A stretch of 64,000 bases of DNA from Xanthobacter oligotrophicus (GCF_008364685.1 NZ_VTTL01000012.1:180150-244149); one strand, 5' to 3'; counted from the stretch's first letter, positions 26,975 to 40,147 are shown. Made by a program: numbers and translations. Notes: generated by a model not told the origin, from the letters alone.

Positions 26975-28177
26975 ATGCCCATCGCTGCCCCCGAACCCCA
27001 TATGACACCCCATGTGCCTTCCGGTGCGCCCCGCCTCTTGCGTGCTGGCCTTTTCGCCATGTCCCTTGCTGCCGTCGCCGCCCTTCTGACCGGCTGCGGC
27101 GAGTCCGCGCCCGCTCAGACCCAGGCGGATGCGCCTCAGGTCGTGGCCCGGCCGGTGCAGGTCACCACGGTCGCCTTCAAGCCGCGGGATGCGGAGAAGA
27201 CCTTCGTCGGCGTGGTCCGGGCGCGGCGGGAGATCGACCTCGCCTTCCGCGTGGGCGGCAAGATGGTGCAGCGCAAGGTGGAGGTGGGCGACCTCGTGGC
27301 GCCGGGCGACGTGGTCGCCCGCATGGATCCCGAAGACCTGAGGCTGGAGCTGGAGAGCGCCCGGGCGGAGCTTGCCGCAGCCACCGCCAATCTCAACCAG
27401 ACCTCCGCCGAGGATGGCCGCTACCGCTCGCTCACCGCCAAGGGCTACTCATCCACCGCCGACCTTGACCGAAAGTCCCTCGCCAAGGAAGAGGCGGTAG
27501 GGCGCATCGAGCGGGCGAAGCGGTCGCTTGAGCTGGCCGAGAACCGGCTCTCCTACGCCGAGCTCGTGGCCGACGCCGCCGGCGTGGTGGTGGCCACCGC
27601 CGCCGAGCCGGGGCAGGTGGTGTCCTCCGGCCAGACCATCGTCCGCGTGGCGCGTCTGGACGAGAAGGAGGCCGTGGTCTCCCTGCCCGAGACGGCGCTG
27701 GCCGATGCCCGCGCCTCCGACGCCTTCGTGACGCTGTGGGCCGAGCCGGGCCGGCGCATTCCCGCCAATTTGCGCGAGCTTTCGCCCCAGGCCGATGCCA
27801 CCTCGCGTACCTATCCCGCCCGCTTCACCTTGACCGGCGCGGACGCCAGCGTCGCCCTCGGCATGACCGCCACCGTCACCCTGCGCCCGAAGGACCAGCA
27901 GGCGGTGGCGCGACTGCCCTTGTCCGCCGTCATCGATCGGGGCCATGGTCCGCAGGTGTTCGTGGTGGACGGGGCCAGCCGCACCCTCGCCGCCCGGCCC
28001 GTCACCATCGCCGCTTATACGGAGGACCAGGTGCTGGTGGCCGCCGGCGTCGCGCCCGGCGACGAGGTGGTGACGCTGGGCGTGCAGACGCTGCTGCCGG
28101 GCCAGAAGGTACGTACCTCCCGGCTGCCCGGCTCCACCGACATGGCCGCCGCCGGCCTCAAGGAGATCCGGCCGTGA
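26975..28177 (+). CDS. RND efflux periplasmic adaptor (membrane fusion) lipoprotein
   Basis: 400 residues. A lipoprotein signal with lipobox LTGC (about residue 40) is followed by barrel-sandwich and alpha-hairpin parts (about 70-200; DLAFRVGGKMVQRKVEVGD and GRYRSLTAKGYSS), then beta-barrel and membrane-proximal domains. It links the inner-membrane RND permease to an outer-membrane channel not encoded here. The stop overlaps the permease start (GTGA), so the two are translationally coupled. Export substrate unknown. Confidence 0.92.
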   Translation: MPIAAPEPHMTPHVPSGAPRLLRAGLFAMSLAAVAALLTGCGESAPAQTQADAPQVVARPVQVTTVAFKPRDAEKTFVGVVRARREIDLAFRVGGKMVQRKVEVGDLVAPGDVVARMDPEDLRLELESARAELAAATANLNQTSAEDGRYRSLTAKGYSSTADLDRKSLAKEEAVGRIERAKRSLELAENRLSYAELVADAAGVVVATAAEPGQVVSSGQTIVRVARLDEKEAVVSLPETALADARASDAFVTLWAEPGRRIPANLRELSPQADATSRTYPARFTLTGADASVALGMTATVTLRPKDQQAVARLPLSAVIDRGHGPQVFVVDGASRTLAARPVTIAAYTEDQVLVAAGVAPGDEVVTLGVQTLLPGQKVRTSRLPGSTDMAAAGLKEIRP

Positions 28178-31100
28178 GCCCCGCCGACCATACTCCCGCG
28201 AGCGGCCCCGATGATGCGGGCTCAGGCTTCAACCTGTCGCGCTGGGCCATCACCCACCGCGCCCTGACCCTGTTCGCCATCCTGCTGCTGGCGGCGGCGG
28301 GTGCCTATTCCTACCTCAACCTCGGCCGCGCCGAGGATCCCTCCTTCACCATCAAGGTCATGGTGGTGCAGGCGGCGTGGCCGGGGGCCACCGCTTCCGA
28401 AATGCAGGCCCAGGTGGCCGACCCCATCGAGAAGAAGCTGCAATCCCTGCCGCATCTCGACCGGGTGGAGAGCTATTCCCGGCCCGGCGTCTCCTTCGTG
28501 CAGATTTTCCTGGCGGATTCCACTCCGGCGCGGGAGGTGAAGGACCTCTGGTACCAGGTGCGCAAGAAGGTCGCCGACATGCGCGGCGACCTGCCGGCAG
28601 GCGTCATCGGCCCCGGCTTCGACGACGAATATGGCGACGTCTATTCCGCCCTCTACATGCTGAGCGGGGAGGGCGCCGCCCCGGCCGAGCTGAAGCGGCA
28701 GGCCGAGATCATCCGCCAGCGCCTCCTGCGCGTGAAGGACGTGGAGAAGGTCGACCTCATCGGCGAGCGGCCCGAGCGCATCTATATCGAGTTCTCCCAC
28801 GCCCGCCTCGCCAACCTGGGCGTCACCCCGGCGCAGGTGTTCGACAGCGTCGCCCGGCAGAATGCCGTGGTGGCGGGCGGCGCGGTGGATACCCGCTCCG
28901 ACCGCATCAACCTGCGCCTGTCTGGCGCGTTCAGCGGCGTGGAGGCCATCGCCGAAGTTCCGGTGGCTGTGAACGGCTCGCTGGTGCGCCTCGGCGACAT
29001 CGCCACCGTGAAGCGCGGCTATGAGGACCCGCCCGCCTTCCTGGTGCGCCAGCATGGCCGCCCGGCCATTGGCATCGGCGTGTCCATGGCGGCGGGCACC
29101 AACATTATTACCCTCGGCAACGAGCTGAAGGCGGCCATGGCGGAGGCCACCGCCGAGCTGCCCGTGGGCATCGACGTGACCCAGGTGGCCGACCAGCCGC
29201 ACATCGTCGGCGACTCGGTGGGAGAGTTCCTGAAGACCTTCGTGGAAGCCCTCGTCATCGTGCTGGTGGTGAGCTTCCTGTCGCTGGGCTTCCGCACCGG
29301 CATCGTGGTGGCGCTCTCCGTGCCGCTGGTGCTGGCCATCGTGTTCCTGGTGATGTTCGCCACCGGCATGGACCTGCACCGCATCACGCTGGGCGCGCTC
29401 ATCATCGCGTTGGGCCTTTTGGTGGACGATGCCATCATCGCCATCGAGATGATGGTGGTGAAGATGGAGGAAGGCTGGGACCGCATGCGCGCGGCCACCT
29501 TCGCCTGGACCTCCACCGCCTTCCCCATGCTTACCGGCACGCTGGTGACGGCCGCCGGCTTCCTGCCCGTGGGCTTCGCCAAGTCGTCCTCCGGCGAATA
29601 TGCCGGCGGCATATTCTGGGTGGTGGGCTTCGCCCTCATCGCATCGTGGTTCGTGGCGGTGATCTTCACGCCCTATCTCGGCACGGTGCTTTTGCCCGAC
29701 ATGAAGAAGGGCCACGCCCACGAGATGCACGACGGCCGGCTCTACCGCGCCTTCCGCCGGCTGCTGGAAGCAAGCCTGCGGCACCGCTTCAAGGTGATCG
29801 GAGCCACGGTGGCTCTGTTCGCCGGCTCCATCGTCGCCTTCGGCCTGGTGCAGCAGCAGTTCTTCCCCACCTCCACCCGGCCCGAGCTGTTCCTGGAGAT
29901 GCGCCTGCCCGAGGGCACGTCCATCACCGTCACCGAGGCCACCGCGAAGAAGGCCGAGGCCCTGATCGGCGACGATGCTGACGTGGCGACGGCGACGACT
30001 TACGTGGGCCGCGGCGCCCCGCGCTTCTGGCTCGGCCTCAACCCCGTGCTGCCGAACCCGAATTTCGCGCAGATCGTCATCGTGGCAAAGGACATCGAGG
30101 CCCGCGAGCGGCTCAAGGCCCGCCTTGACACCGCCCTCGCCGAGGGCGCGCTCTCGGAAGCCCGGGTGCGGGTGGACCGCTTCGTGTTCGGCCCGCCGGT
30201 GGGCTTCCCGGTGCAGTTCCGCGTGGTGGGGCCGGACCCCATCGCGGTGCGCGACATCGCCGAGAAGGTGCGCGTGGTCATGGCCGCCGACAAGGACATG
30301 ATCGACCCGCACCTCAATTGGGGCGAGCAGGTCAAGTCCATCACCCTCGCCGTGGACCAGGACCGCGCCCGCGCCCTCGGCACCACCCCGCGCGATCTCG
30401 CCGAGACCCTGCAGACCCTGCTCTCCGGCTATACCGTGACCCAGCACCGCGAGGGCAACCTGCTCATCGACGTGGTGGCCCGCGCCGTGCCCGAGGAGCG
30501 GGTGGACCTTGAGCACCTCGCCGCCCTCACGGTGACCACCCGCAACGGGCTCGCCGTGCCGCTGGGGCAGGTGGCGCGCATCGCCTATGCCCATGAGGAG
30601 CCCATCCTCTGGCGGCGCGACCGCGACCTTGTGCTCACCGTGCGCGGCGACGTGAAGGACGGGGTGCAACCGCCGGACGTGACCACCCGCATCCTGCCCC
30701 GGCTCGCCGCCATCAAGGCGGAGCTTTCGCCCGCATACCGCATCGAGACGGGCGGCTCCATCGAGGAGAGCGCCAAGGCCAATGCCTCGCTGGCGGCGGT
30801 GTTCCCGGTGATGATCATCGTGATGCTGACGCTGCTGATGATCCAGCTGCAGAGCTTCTCGCGCCTGGCGCTGGTGCTGGCCACGGCGCCGCTCGGGCTC
30901 ATCGGCGCGGCGGCGGGGCTGCTCATCGCCCACAAGCCGTTCGGCTTCGTGGCGCTGCTGGGGCTCATCGCGCTCGCCGGCATGATCATGCGCAACACGG
31001 TGATCCTGGTGGACCAGATCGACCATGACATCCGCGACGGCCACACCCCCCACCGCGCCATCGTGGATGCGACGGTCCGCCGGGCGCGGCCGGTGGTGCT

Positions 31101-31305
31101 CACCGCGCTGGCAGCGGTGCTGGGCATGATCCCGCTCGCGGAAAGCGTGTTCTGGGGCCCCATGGCGGTGACCATCATGGGCGGCCTGCTGGTGGCAACC
31201 GTGCTCACCCTGCTGGTGGTGCCGGCGCTCTACGCCACCTGGTTCCGCGTGAAGGTGACGGACGACGAACCCGTGCCGGCGGCCCTGCCGCAGCCGGCCG
31301 AATGA
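28174..31305 (+). CDS. RND efflux permease (AcrB/MexF-like)
   Basis: A 1043-residue inner-membrane proton-driven pump, close to the family's usual length. TM1 is near residues 26-45; large periplasmic loops follow TM1 and TM7. The TM4 proton-relay acidic pair is in GLLVDDAIIAIEMM, and GFALIASWFVAVIFTPYLG and the C-terminal GLLVATVLTLLVVPALYATWF are typical. It starts with GTG overlapping the adaptor stop by 4 bases. It probably forms the pump with the upstream adaptor under the TetR protein; the outer-membrane factor must come from elsewhere. Confidence 0.95.
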   Translation: MSPADHTPASGPDDAGSGFNLSRWAITHRALTLFAILLLAAAGAYSYLNLGRAEDPSFTIKVMVVQAAWPGATASEMQAQVADPIEKKLQSLPHLDRVESYSRPGVSFVQIFLADSTPAREVKDLWYQVRKKVADMRGDLPAGVIGPGFDDEYGDVYSALYMLSGEGAAPAELKRQAEIIRQRLLRVKDVEKVDLIGERPERIYIEFSHARLANLGVTPAQVFDSVARQNAVVAGGAVDTRSDRINLRLSGAFSGVEAIAEVPVAVNGSLVRLGDIATVKRGYEDPPAFLVRQHGRPAIGIGVSMAAGTNIITLGNELKAAMAEATAELPVGIDVTQVADQPHIVGDSVGEFLKTFVEALVIVLVVSFLSLGFRTGIVVALSVPLVLAIVFLVMFATGMDLHRITLGALIIALGLLVDDAIIAIEMMVVKMEEGWDRMRAATFAWTSTAFPMLTGTLVTAAGFLPVGFAKSSSGEYAGGIFWVVGFALIASWFVAVIFTPYLGTVLLPDMKKGHAHEMHDGRLYRAFRRLLEASLRHRFKVIGATVALFAGSIVAFGLVQQQFFPTSTRPELFLEMRLPEGTSITVTEATAKKAEALIGDDADVATATTYVGRGAPRFWLGLNPVLPNPNFAQIVIVAKDIEARERLKARLDTALAEGALSEARVRVDRFVFGPPVGFPVQFRVVGPDPIAVRDIAEKVRVVMAADKDMIDPHLNWGEQVKSITLAVDQDRARALGTTPRDLAETLQTLLSGYTVTQHREGNLLIDVVARAVPEERVDLEHLAALTVTTRNGLAVPLGQVARIAYAHEEPILWRRDRDLVLTVRGDVKDGVQPPDVTTRILPRLAAIKAELSPAYRIETGGSIEESAKANASLAAVFPVMIIVMLTLLMIQLQSFSRLALVLATAPLGLIGAAAGLLIAHKPFGFVALLGLIALAGMIMRNTVILVDQIDHDIRDGHTPHRAIVDATVRRARPVVLTALAAVLGMIPLAESVFWGPMAVTIMGGLLVATVLTLLVVPALYATWFRVKVTDDEPVPAALPQPAE

Positions 31306-31310
31306 ATGCG

Positions 31311-31364
31311 CCACCCGGGCGTCGCGCTCGGGTGGACACAAGCTGTCCCGGCGCCCCCCGGGAC
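31311..31364. terminator. Two tandem hairpins between convergent genes
   Basis: CCACCCG/CGGGTGG (31311-31335) and GTCCCGG/CCGGGAC (31345-31364) directly follow the permease stop and precede the convergent hdeD-like gene. Both lack a U-run; together they may form a bidirectional stop region. Confidence 0.4.
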
Positions 31365-31460
31365 GGTCCTCCTCGCCCGGTCGCGGCTATTGCCCCCGGC
31401 CGTGGCCGGGCAGGAGGATATATGGGGTCGGCAGCACTCCGACCGGTGGTCCGGGCCGCC

Positions 31461-32036
31461 TCAGCCCTTCTTCTCGCGCAGGGCGAGGCCGAACATCAGC
31501 GTGCCGACGCCGTTGACGATGAGGTCCACGCCCAGGAACAGGCCGAGGATGTAGACCGAGTTCACCGGCCAGCGGGCGATGATGATGGCGCCAAGCAGCA
31601 AGGTGACGATGCCCGACACCACGATGAAGCCCCAGCCCTTGGCGGGACGGGAGCCGACGCCGGCGAAGATGCGGAAGATGCCTTCCACCGCCAGCGCCAC
31701 GCCGATCATCAGGGTCAGCACGCCGGCGCCGAGCAGCGGGTTGTTGATCATGAGGCCGCCGGCTACCACGTAGAGCACGCCGGCCAGCAGCCAGTAAAAG
31801 AACCGGCCCCAGCCCTGGACCCGGAAGGCGTGGATGACCTGGACCACGCCGCCCACGAGAACGAGCGCGCCCACCCACAGCACCGTGACGAAGGTGGAGG
31901 CGAGCACATGGGCGAGGGCCACGAACCCGAGCACGATAAAGGCGATGCCCAGCACCGCGAACCAGCCCCAGCTGGCGCGCACGGCGTGAAGCTGGTCGGT
32001 GACCGTGGATGCGGGAGTCTGCGCAGGCATTGTCAT
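31461..32036 (-). CDS. HdeD-family membrane protein
   Basis: A 191-residue integral membrane protein with six predicted hydrophobic helices, for example WFAVLGIAFIVLGFVALAHV, FYWLLAGVLYVVAGG and IVTLLLGAIIIA, matching the DUF308/HdeD family linked to acid resistance in E. coli. The start at 32036 follows GGAGA; the longer frame to 32096 has no site. It is not adjacent to hdeA/hdeB, so the acid-stress role is inferred only. Confidence 0.88.
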   Translation of the reverse strand: MTMPAQTPASTVTDQLHAVRASWGWFAVLGIAFIVLGFVALAHVLASTFVTVLWVGALVLVGGVVQVIHAFRVQGWGRFFYWLLAGVLYVVAGGLMINNPLLGAGVLTLMIGVALAVEGIFRIFAGVGSRPAKGWGFIVVSGIVTLLLGAIIIARWPVNSVYILGLFLGVDLIVNGVGTLMFGLALREKKG

Positions 32037-32434
32037 TTTGCCGTCTCCGGATGCGACGGGCATGGCGCCCTCGCCGGTTGGGGTGAGTCGTTCCACCCGC
32101 TGTGATCATACAGGAGGAACCGGCAGCTCACAGCGCGGGGTGTAGCGGAGTTGGGGTGCAATCCGGTGCCCTGGCCGGCACGCGCAGGACCAGCCCCGGC
32201 ATCGGGGGCAAGACCTCAGGATCGTGATGGGTGGTGCGAAGGGCGCCTGTCCGCCGCCGGAGCGATTCGCACGCCGGAGCTGTACGGAGCGGGAGGCGGG
32301 CTGGAAAAGAGCCTATGGGGCGGGCTCAGGCATTGCCGTCATCGCGTCGGCCCGGATTGAGACCGGGGAGGCATCCCGCGCGGGGGGATGTTCGGGCGCG
32401 TGGCGACTTAGCGGAGGCAGGCGACGCAGGCAGG
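32037..32434. other. Non-coding spacer, nothing recognised
   Basis: About 400 bases between the hdeD-like start and the terminator of the L,D-transpeptidase gene, both on the minus strand. It should carry the hdeD promoter. I see no gene, RNA or strong repeat, and the short open frames lack ribosome sites and family resemblance. Confidence 0.4.
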
Positions 32435-32468
32435 AAAACCCGGCCGGCGCAAGGCGCCGACCGGGTTT
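32435..32468 (-). terminator. Rho-independent terminator of the L,D-transpeptidase gene
   Basis: On the minus strand, AAACCCGGTCGGCGCC pairs with the mirror GCGCCGGCCGGGTTT, ending in TTTT. It lies 7 bases after the stop of the L,D-transpeptidase. Confidence 0.75.
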
Positions 32469-32474
32469 GAAGAA

Positions 32475-33731
32475 TCAGCGCTGGGCCGGGACCACCGGCT
32501 TGCCGGCAGACGCGGTGGAGACCGGGGCGGGGGCGCCGGCATTGGCCTGCGGGGTGCCGGTCTTCGGCAGGATCACCACCTTGGTGCCCACGCCGGCGCG
32601 GTCGAACAAATCTTCGATGTCGGCGTTCAGCAGGCGGAAGCAGCCGGACGACACGAACTTGCCGATGGTCTGGGGCTCGTTGGTGCCGTGGATGCGGTAT
32701 TCGGTGCTGCCCAGATAGAGCGCGCGGGCACCCATGGGATTGCCCGGGCCGCCGGCCATGAAGCGCGGCAGGTAGGGCTGGCGCTGGATCATCTCCGACG
32801 GCGGGCGCCAATCGGGCCATTCCGCCTTGCGGGAAATCTTCTGGGTGCCGGCCCAGGTGAAGCCCTCGCGGCCCACGCCGATGCCGTAGCGGATCGCCTT
32901 GCCGCCGCCCACCACGTAATAGAGGTAGGTGTTAGGCGTATCGATGATGATGGTGCCGGCCGGCTGGGTGGTCACATAGTCCACCGTCTGGCGGCGGAAA
33001 CGCTCCGGCACCGGCTCGGTGGGGTCCACGTTCTCGATGCGCGGGCCGGACGGCGCCTCGGTGGTGCCGGGCACCACGGCGGAGTTCGTCGCATAGGCGC
33101 CGGCGGGCGGCGGCCCGGCGTTGATGCTGGCGTAAAGGGCGTCCTGGTCCACCGCGCCGCGGCCGGAACCGCCGTAGGTGGCCTGCGCCGGGGGCTCATA
33201 GGCGGGGGCCTGCTGGCCGTAGACACCGGCCGGCGGCGCGCCGGCCTGGGGCGCGGCATAGGTCTGCTGGCTGTAGCCCTGGTTGCCGTAGGGCTGATTT
33301 CCGTAAGCCTGGCCCTGGGGCACGACCGCGCCCGGCTGCGGGCCGCCCTGGGGGGCGACGGCGCTCGGCGCGGCGGAATAGTTCGGCTGCACCGGCTGCG
33401 GATAGCCCTGCTGGGGGTAGGCCTGCTGCGGATAAGGCTGCGCCGCGGGCGCGCCATAGCCCGGCGCTGCCTGCTGGCCGGGGGGCGGCAGCTCGGTGCG
33501 CTCCAACTGGTCGCGGCGCACGGGCGCCTGGCGGGCATAGGGATCGGAATAGCCGGGCGGCGGCGCGCCATAGCCCCCCACGGAGCCGGGCGGCAGCGTG
33601 CCCGTTTCCTCTTCGTCCGCCCCGTTGGCGGGCAGGCTGTAGCTCGTGCCATTGGCAGGCTGGCCGAAGGCCGGCGCGGTGAGAACCGATGCCCCGAAGG
33701 CGGCGAGGAGAAGTTTGTGGCGCAGGGTCAT
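32475..33731 (-). CDS. L,D-transpeptidase (YkuD) with Pro/Gln/Tyr-rich region
   Basis: 418 residues: signal peptide (1-23, cleavage after FGQ or nearby), a long low-complexity Pro/Gln/Gly/Tyr/Ala region (about 40-220, with PQQAYPQQGYPQP-type repeats), then a YkuD catalytic domain (about 255-390). The active-site pattern HGTNEP...SSGCFRL contains the nucleophile cysteine. It would act in the periplasm, making 3-3 peptidoglycan cross-links or attaching proteins to the wall. The disordered region may span the periplasm or bind the envelope. It is divergent from the SahR-like gene. Confidence 0.92.
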   Translation of the reverse strand: MTLRHKLLLAAFGASVLTAPAFGQPANGTSYSLPANGADEEETGTLPPGSVGGYGAPPPGYSDPYARQAPVRRDQLERTELPPPGQQAAPGYGAPAAQPYPQQAYPQQGYPQPVQPNYSAAPSAVAPQGGPQPGAVVPQGQAYGNQPYGNQGYSQQTYAAPQAGAPPAGVYGQQAPAYEPPAQATYGGSGRGAVDQDALYASINAGPPPAGAYATNSAVVPGTTEAPSGPRIENVDPTEPVPERFRRQTVDYVTTQPAGTIIIDTPNTYLYYVVGGGKAIRYGIGVGREGFTWAGTQKISRKAEWPDWRPPSEMIQRQPYLPRFMAGGPGNPMGARALYLGSTEYRIHGTNEPQTIGKFVSSGCFRLLNADIEDLFDRAGVGTKVVILPKTGTPQANAGAPAPVSTASAGKPVVPAQR

Positions 33732-33990
33732 ATGAGAGGGTTAACCGTGAAACGTGACGAAATTGGAAACGGAGCGCGGAAAATTTCGCACGCCGCATCG
33801 GTAATATCGTACGGAAGCGCCGGGCGCTCCCTCACCTCCGCCGATCTGTGACAAAAGCGTGTATGCCCGCCGTTGTGTGGGCGCAACGGCCCTTCTCGCA
33901 GCGCCGCTGATCGTGATCGGCATGGCTGATAACGGCCCGCGCGCCCCCGCGTCATGGTGCAGCGGAGGCGCTTGAATGTGGCGACGTTAG

Positions 33991-34012
33991 GATATAAAGA
34001 TATCTTTATGTC
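33991..34012. promoter_or_regulatory. Candidate SahR operator over the start codon
   Basis: A 16-bp perfect palindrome, ATAAAGATATCTTTAT (33994-34009), extends with one mismatch pair to 22 bp (33991-34012) and overlaps the ATG at 34008. It is strikingly AT-rich in a GC-rich region. It resembles the site known for SahR, the SAH-sensing repressor of methionine genes, and precedes sahR-like, metF and metH. Confidence 0.7.
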
Positions 34013-35027
34013 AAATCCGAAGGTCCGCCCGTCCCTGTCGTTCCCCGCCGTGCTCGAAAGCCTGAAGGCGGCGGGCGAGGACACGCGCCTGCGCTTGATC
34101 GCGGTGCTGGGCGAGGCGGAGCTGACCGTTTCGGACCTCACCGAGATCCTGGGCCAGTCCCAGCCGCGCATCTCCCGCCATCTCAAGCTCCTGGCCGAGG
34201 CCGGGCTGGTGGAGCGGCACCGGGAGGCAAGCTGGATCTTCTATCGCCGGGCAGCGGACGGGGCGGGCGGGCGAATCGGCGCCGCGCTTCTTGAGCTGCT
34301 GGATCGCGACGACCCGGTGCTGGTGGGCGACCGGGCGCGCCTCGTGGCGGTGCGGGCGGCCCGCGCCGCGGCGGCGCAGGCCTATTTTGCCGCCCACGCC
34401 CGCGAGTGGGATGAGATTCGCCGGCTCCACGTGCCCGAGGCGGCGGTGGAAGCGGCGGTGCGACAGGTGCTGGGCGCCACGCCGATCCAGTCGCTGCTGG
34501 ATCTCGGCACCGGCACCGGCCGCATGCTGGAGGTGTTCGCCCCCGATATCGAGCGCGGCATGGGCATCGACCTGTCGCCGGACATGCTGGGCGTTGCCCG
34601 CACCCATCTGGAGCGCGCCGGCATCCGCCATTGCCTGCTGCGCCAAAGCGACATCTATGCCGTGCCGGCGCCGCGCGATTCGTTCGATGCGGTGATCGTG
34701 CATCAGGTGCTGCATTATCTCGACGACGGCGGCCGCGCCCTGAAGGAGGCGGCGCGGGTGCTGCGCCCCGGCGGGCGCCTGCTGGTGGTGGATTTCGCCC
34801 CCCACGGCCTCGAATTCCTGCGCGACGCCCATGCCCACCGCCATCTCGGCTTCCCGCGCGAGACGGTGGAGGGCTGGCTGGCCGACGCCGGGCTCGACCT
34901 CGTCACATTCCGCACCCTCGCGCCCGACGGCAAGGCGGGGGACGGGCTCACCGTTTCGCTCTGGCTGGCGCGCGATCCGCGCGTGCTCATGGCCGAGGCC
35001 GACCTTGCCGACAGGGAGATTGCCTGA
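34008..35027 (+). CDS. ArsR-type regulator fused to methyltransferase (SahR-like)
   Basis: 339 residues. An N-terminal ArsR winged helix (about 5-90; LTEILGQSQPRISRHLKLLAEAG) is joined to a class I SAM-dependent methyltransferase fold (about 150-310) with the SAM motif DLGTGTGRMLE. This two-domain layout next to metF/metH is that of SahR, which binds S-adenosylhomocysteine and controls the SAM/methionine cycle; the methyltransferase part would serve as the sensor. Its stop overlaps the metF ATG (TGATG). Its own start lies inside the operator. Confidence 0.85.
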   Translation: MSNPKVRPSLSFPAVLESLKAAGEDTRLRLIAVLGEAELTVSDLTEILGQSQPRISRHLKLLAEAGLVERHREASWIFYRRAADGAGGRIGAALLELLDRDDPVLVGDRARLVAVRAARAAAAQAYFAAHAREWDEIRRLHVPEAAVEAAVRQVLGATPIQSLLDLGTGTGRMLEVFAPDIERGMGIDLSPDMLGVARTHLERAGIRHCLLRQSDIYAVPAPRDSFDAVIVHQVLHYLDDGGRALKEAARVLRPGGRLLVVDFAPHGLEFLRDAHAHRHLGFPRETVEGWLADAGLDLVTFRTLAPDGKAGDGLTVSLWLARDPRVLMAEADLADREIA

Positions 35028-35980
35028 TGACCACGCCTGCCCTTGCTCCTGCTCCCGCCCCGGTCCGGGCGAGCCGGGAGATGGACCGGCCGCCGGTGAA
35101 GGTCTCCTTCGAGTTCTTCCCGCCGAAGTCGCCGGAGATGGAAAAGACCCTGTGGTCGTCCATTGCCCGCCTCGCGCCGCTGTCGCCCGATTTCGTCTCG
35201 GTCACCTACGGCGCCGGCGGCTCCACCCGCGAGCGCACCCACGCCACCGTGGAGCGCATCGCCAAGGAGACCGACCTTGCCCCCGCCGCCCACCTCACCT
35301 GCGTGGCCGCGACCCGGGACGAGATCGACGCCGTGGTGCGCGCCTATGGCGAGGCGGGCGTGAAACATATCGTGGCTCTGCGCGGCGATCCGGTGACCGG
35401 AGTGGGCACGGCCTACGAGCCCCATCCCGGCGGCTATGCCTATGCCAATGACCTGGTGGCCGGCATCAAGCGCCTGGGCGATTTCGAGGTGTCGGTGTCC
35501 GCCTATCCCGAAAAGCACCCCGAGAGCGCCAGCCTCGATGCCGACATCGATGTGCTCAAAGCCAAGGTGGATGCGGGCGCTACCCGCGCCATCACCCAGT
35601 TCTTCTTCGAGAACGACGTGTATTTCCGCTATCTGGACAAGGTGCGGGCGCGGGGCATCGACATTCCCATCGTGCCCGGCATCCTGCCGGTGACCAACTT
35701 CAAGCAGGCCTCCAGCTTCGCCACCCGCACTGGCGCCAGCGTGCCGGCCTGGCTGCTGCGGCGGTTCGAGGGGCTCGACGACGACGTGGAGACGCGCAAG
35801 CTCATCGCCGCCGCCGTGGCCGCTGAGCAGGTGACGGACCTCGTTGATCGCGGCGTCACCGATATCCATTTCTATACGCTGAACCGCGCCGACCTGGTCT
35901 ACGCCATCTGCCACCTGCTGGGCCTGCGGCCCAAGGCGGCGGGCGTGCTGGCGGATGCGCCAAAAGCTGTCGCCGTCTGA
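35027..35980 (+). CDS. metF: Methylenetetrahydrofolate reductase
   Basis: A 317-residue FAD TIM-barrel enzyme that reduces 5,10-methylene-THF to 5-methyl-THF, the methyl donor for MetH. Motifs are FEFFPPKS at the start of the barrel (catalytic Glu), SVTYGAGGSTR, HIVALRGDP and GGYAYANDLV, and the C-terminal HFYTLNR. It is translationally coupled to the regulator upstream and followed by metH after a 157-base gap containing a CCCTC hairpin. Confidence 0.96.
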   Translation: MTTPALAPAPAPVRASREMDRPPVKVSFEFFPPKSPEMEKTLWSSIARLAPLSPDFVSVTYGAGGSTRERTHATVERIAKETDLAPAAHLTCVAATRDEIDAVVRAYGEAGVKHIVALRGDPVTGVGTAYEPHPGGYAYANDLVAGIKRLGDFEVSVSAYPEKHPESASLDADIDVLKAKVDAGATRAITQFFFENDVYFRYLDKVRARGIDIPIVPGILPVTNFKQASSFATRTGASVPAWLLRRFEGLDDDVETRKLIAAAVAAEQVTDLVDRGVTDIHFYTLNRADLVYAICHLLGLRPKAAGVLADAPKAVAV

Positions 35981-35990
35981 GCGCTAAAAG

Positions 35991-36014
35991 CCCTCTCCCG
36001 CTTGCGGGGGAGGG
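35991..36014. repeat. CCCTCTCCCGC hairpin between metF and metH
   Basis: CCCTCTCCCGC (35991-36001) pairs, with one mismatch, with GCGGGGGAGGG (36004-36014). It belongs to the same dispersed hairpin type as 1308-1404. It may reduce transcription between metF and metH or stabilise the upstream mRNA. Confidence 0.55.
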
Positions 36015-36137
36015 AGAGGGAGCCACATTCCCATCGGCGCCGGCAAAATTGGCGACGATGTCGTGTTTTCGTCCGGCGACGGACGCCCATCTGTTTCACC
36101 GAGGCTGTCCCAAGCCCCGAGCCCGAGAACTTCAGCC

Positions 36138-39872
<3,735 letters not shown>

Positions 39873-39879
39873 GGGGCAT

Positions 39880-39909
39880 AAAAAAACGCGCCGCAGGTGC
39901 GCGGCGCGT
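39880..39909 (-). terminator. Rho-independent terminator (minus strand)
   Basis: ACGCGCCGC (39886-39894) and GCGGCGCGT (39901-39909) form a perfect 9-bp stem with a 6-base loop. On the minus strand it is followed by seven T. It ends the small gene at 39947; the same stem could slow metH transcripts from the other side. Confidence 0.85.
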
Positions 39910-39946
39910 TGGTCCAGATCTGAATGTCGATCAGCTCAAAAGGCGA

Positions 39947-40147
39947 TCAGCGAGGACGCAATACGGCCGCTCGTGCACCAGCGACATCGGTTTGAACTGG
40001 TGCATCCTCACCGGACGTGCCTGCGAGCAGACGCTTGACGCGGGCAACATGCTTGGCCGCAGCTTCGGCGTCCTTGGCTCGAACGCCGTCGAACACGCGA
40101 TTGCTGACGTAGCAATCCGCATCCTTGGACTTCAGAGCGAGAGCCAT
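39947..40147 (-). CDS. Small protein of unknown function, 66 residues
   Basis: A short cytoplasmic protein beginning MALALKSKDADCYVSNRVF, with a helical Ala/Lys/Arg/Val stretch about residues 25-43 and a disordered C-terminus. No family recognised. That it is a real gene is supported by AGGAG 9 bases before the ATG, a TTGACA promoter with an overlapping inverted repeat, and a strong terminator 38 bases after the stop: a complete, tightly regulated monocistronic unit. Base composition is less GC-rich than the housekeeping genes on each side. Confidence 0.7.
   Translation of the reverse strand: MALALKSKDADCYVSNRVFDGVRAKDAEAAAKHVARVKRLLAGTSGEDAPVQTDVAGARAAVLRPR

Noticed and set aside
28222..31341. 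1039-residue open frame antisense to the RND permease
   Set aside because: It is a GC-bias shadow: His/Arg/Gly-rich without family motifs, exactly opposite a well-conserved permease. The same holds for long frames opposite metH (36168-39722), opposite the IclR/synthetase/SDR genes (2978-6181), and opposite lptF and ptrB (47841-50789).
35981..36137. Cobalamin riboswitch before metH
   Set aside because: The gap is only 157 bases and contains a CCCTC hairpin; I see no B12-box-like segment. The 87 bases before bluB are also too short.
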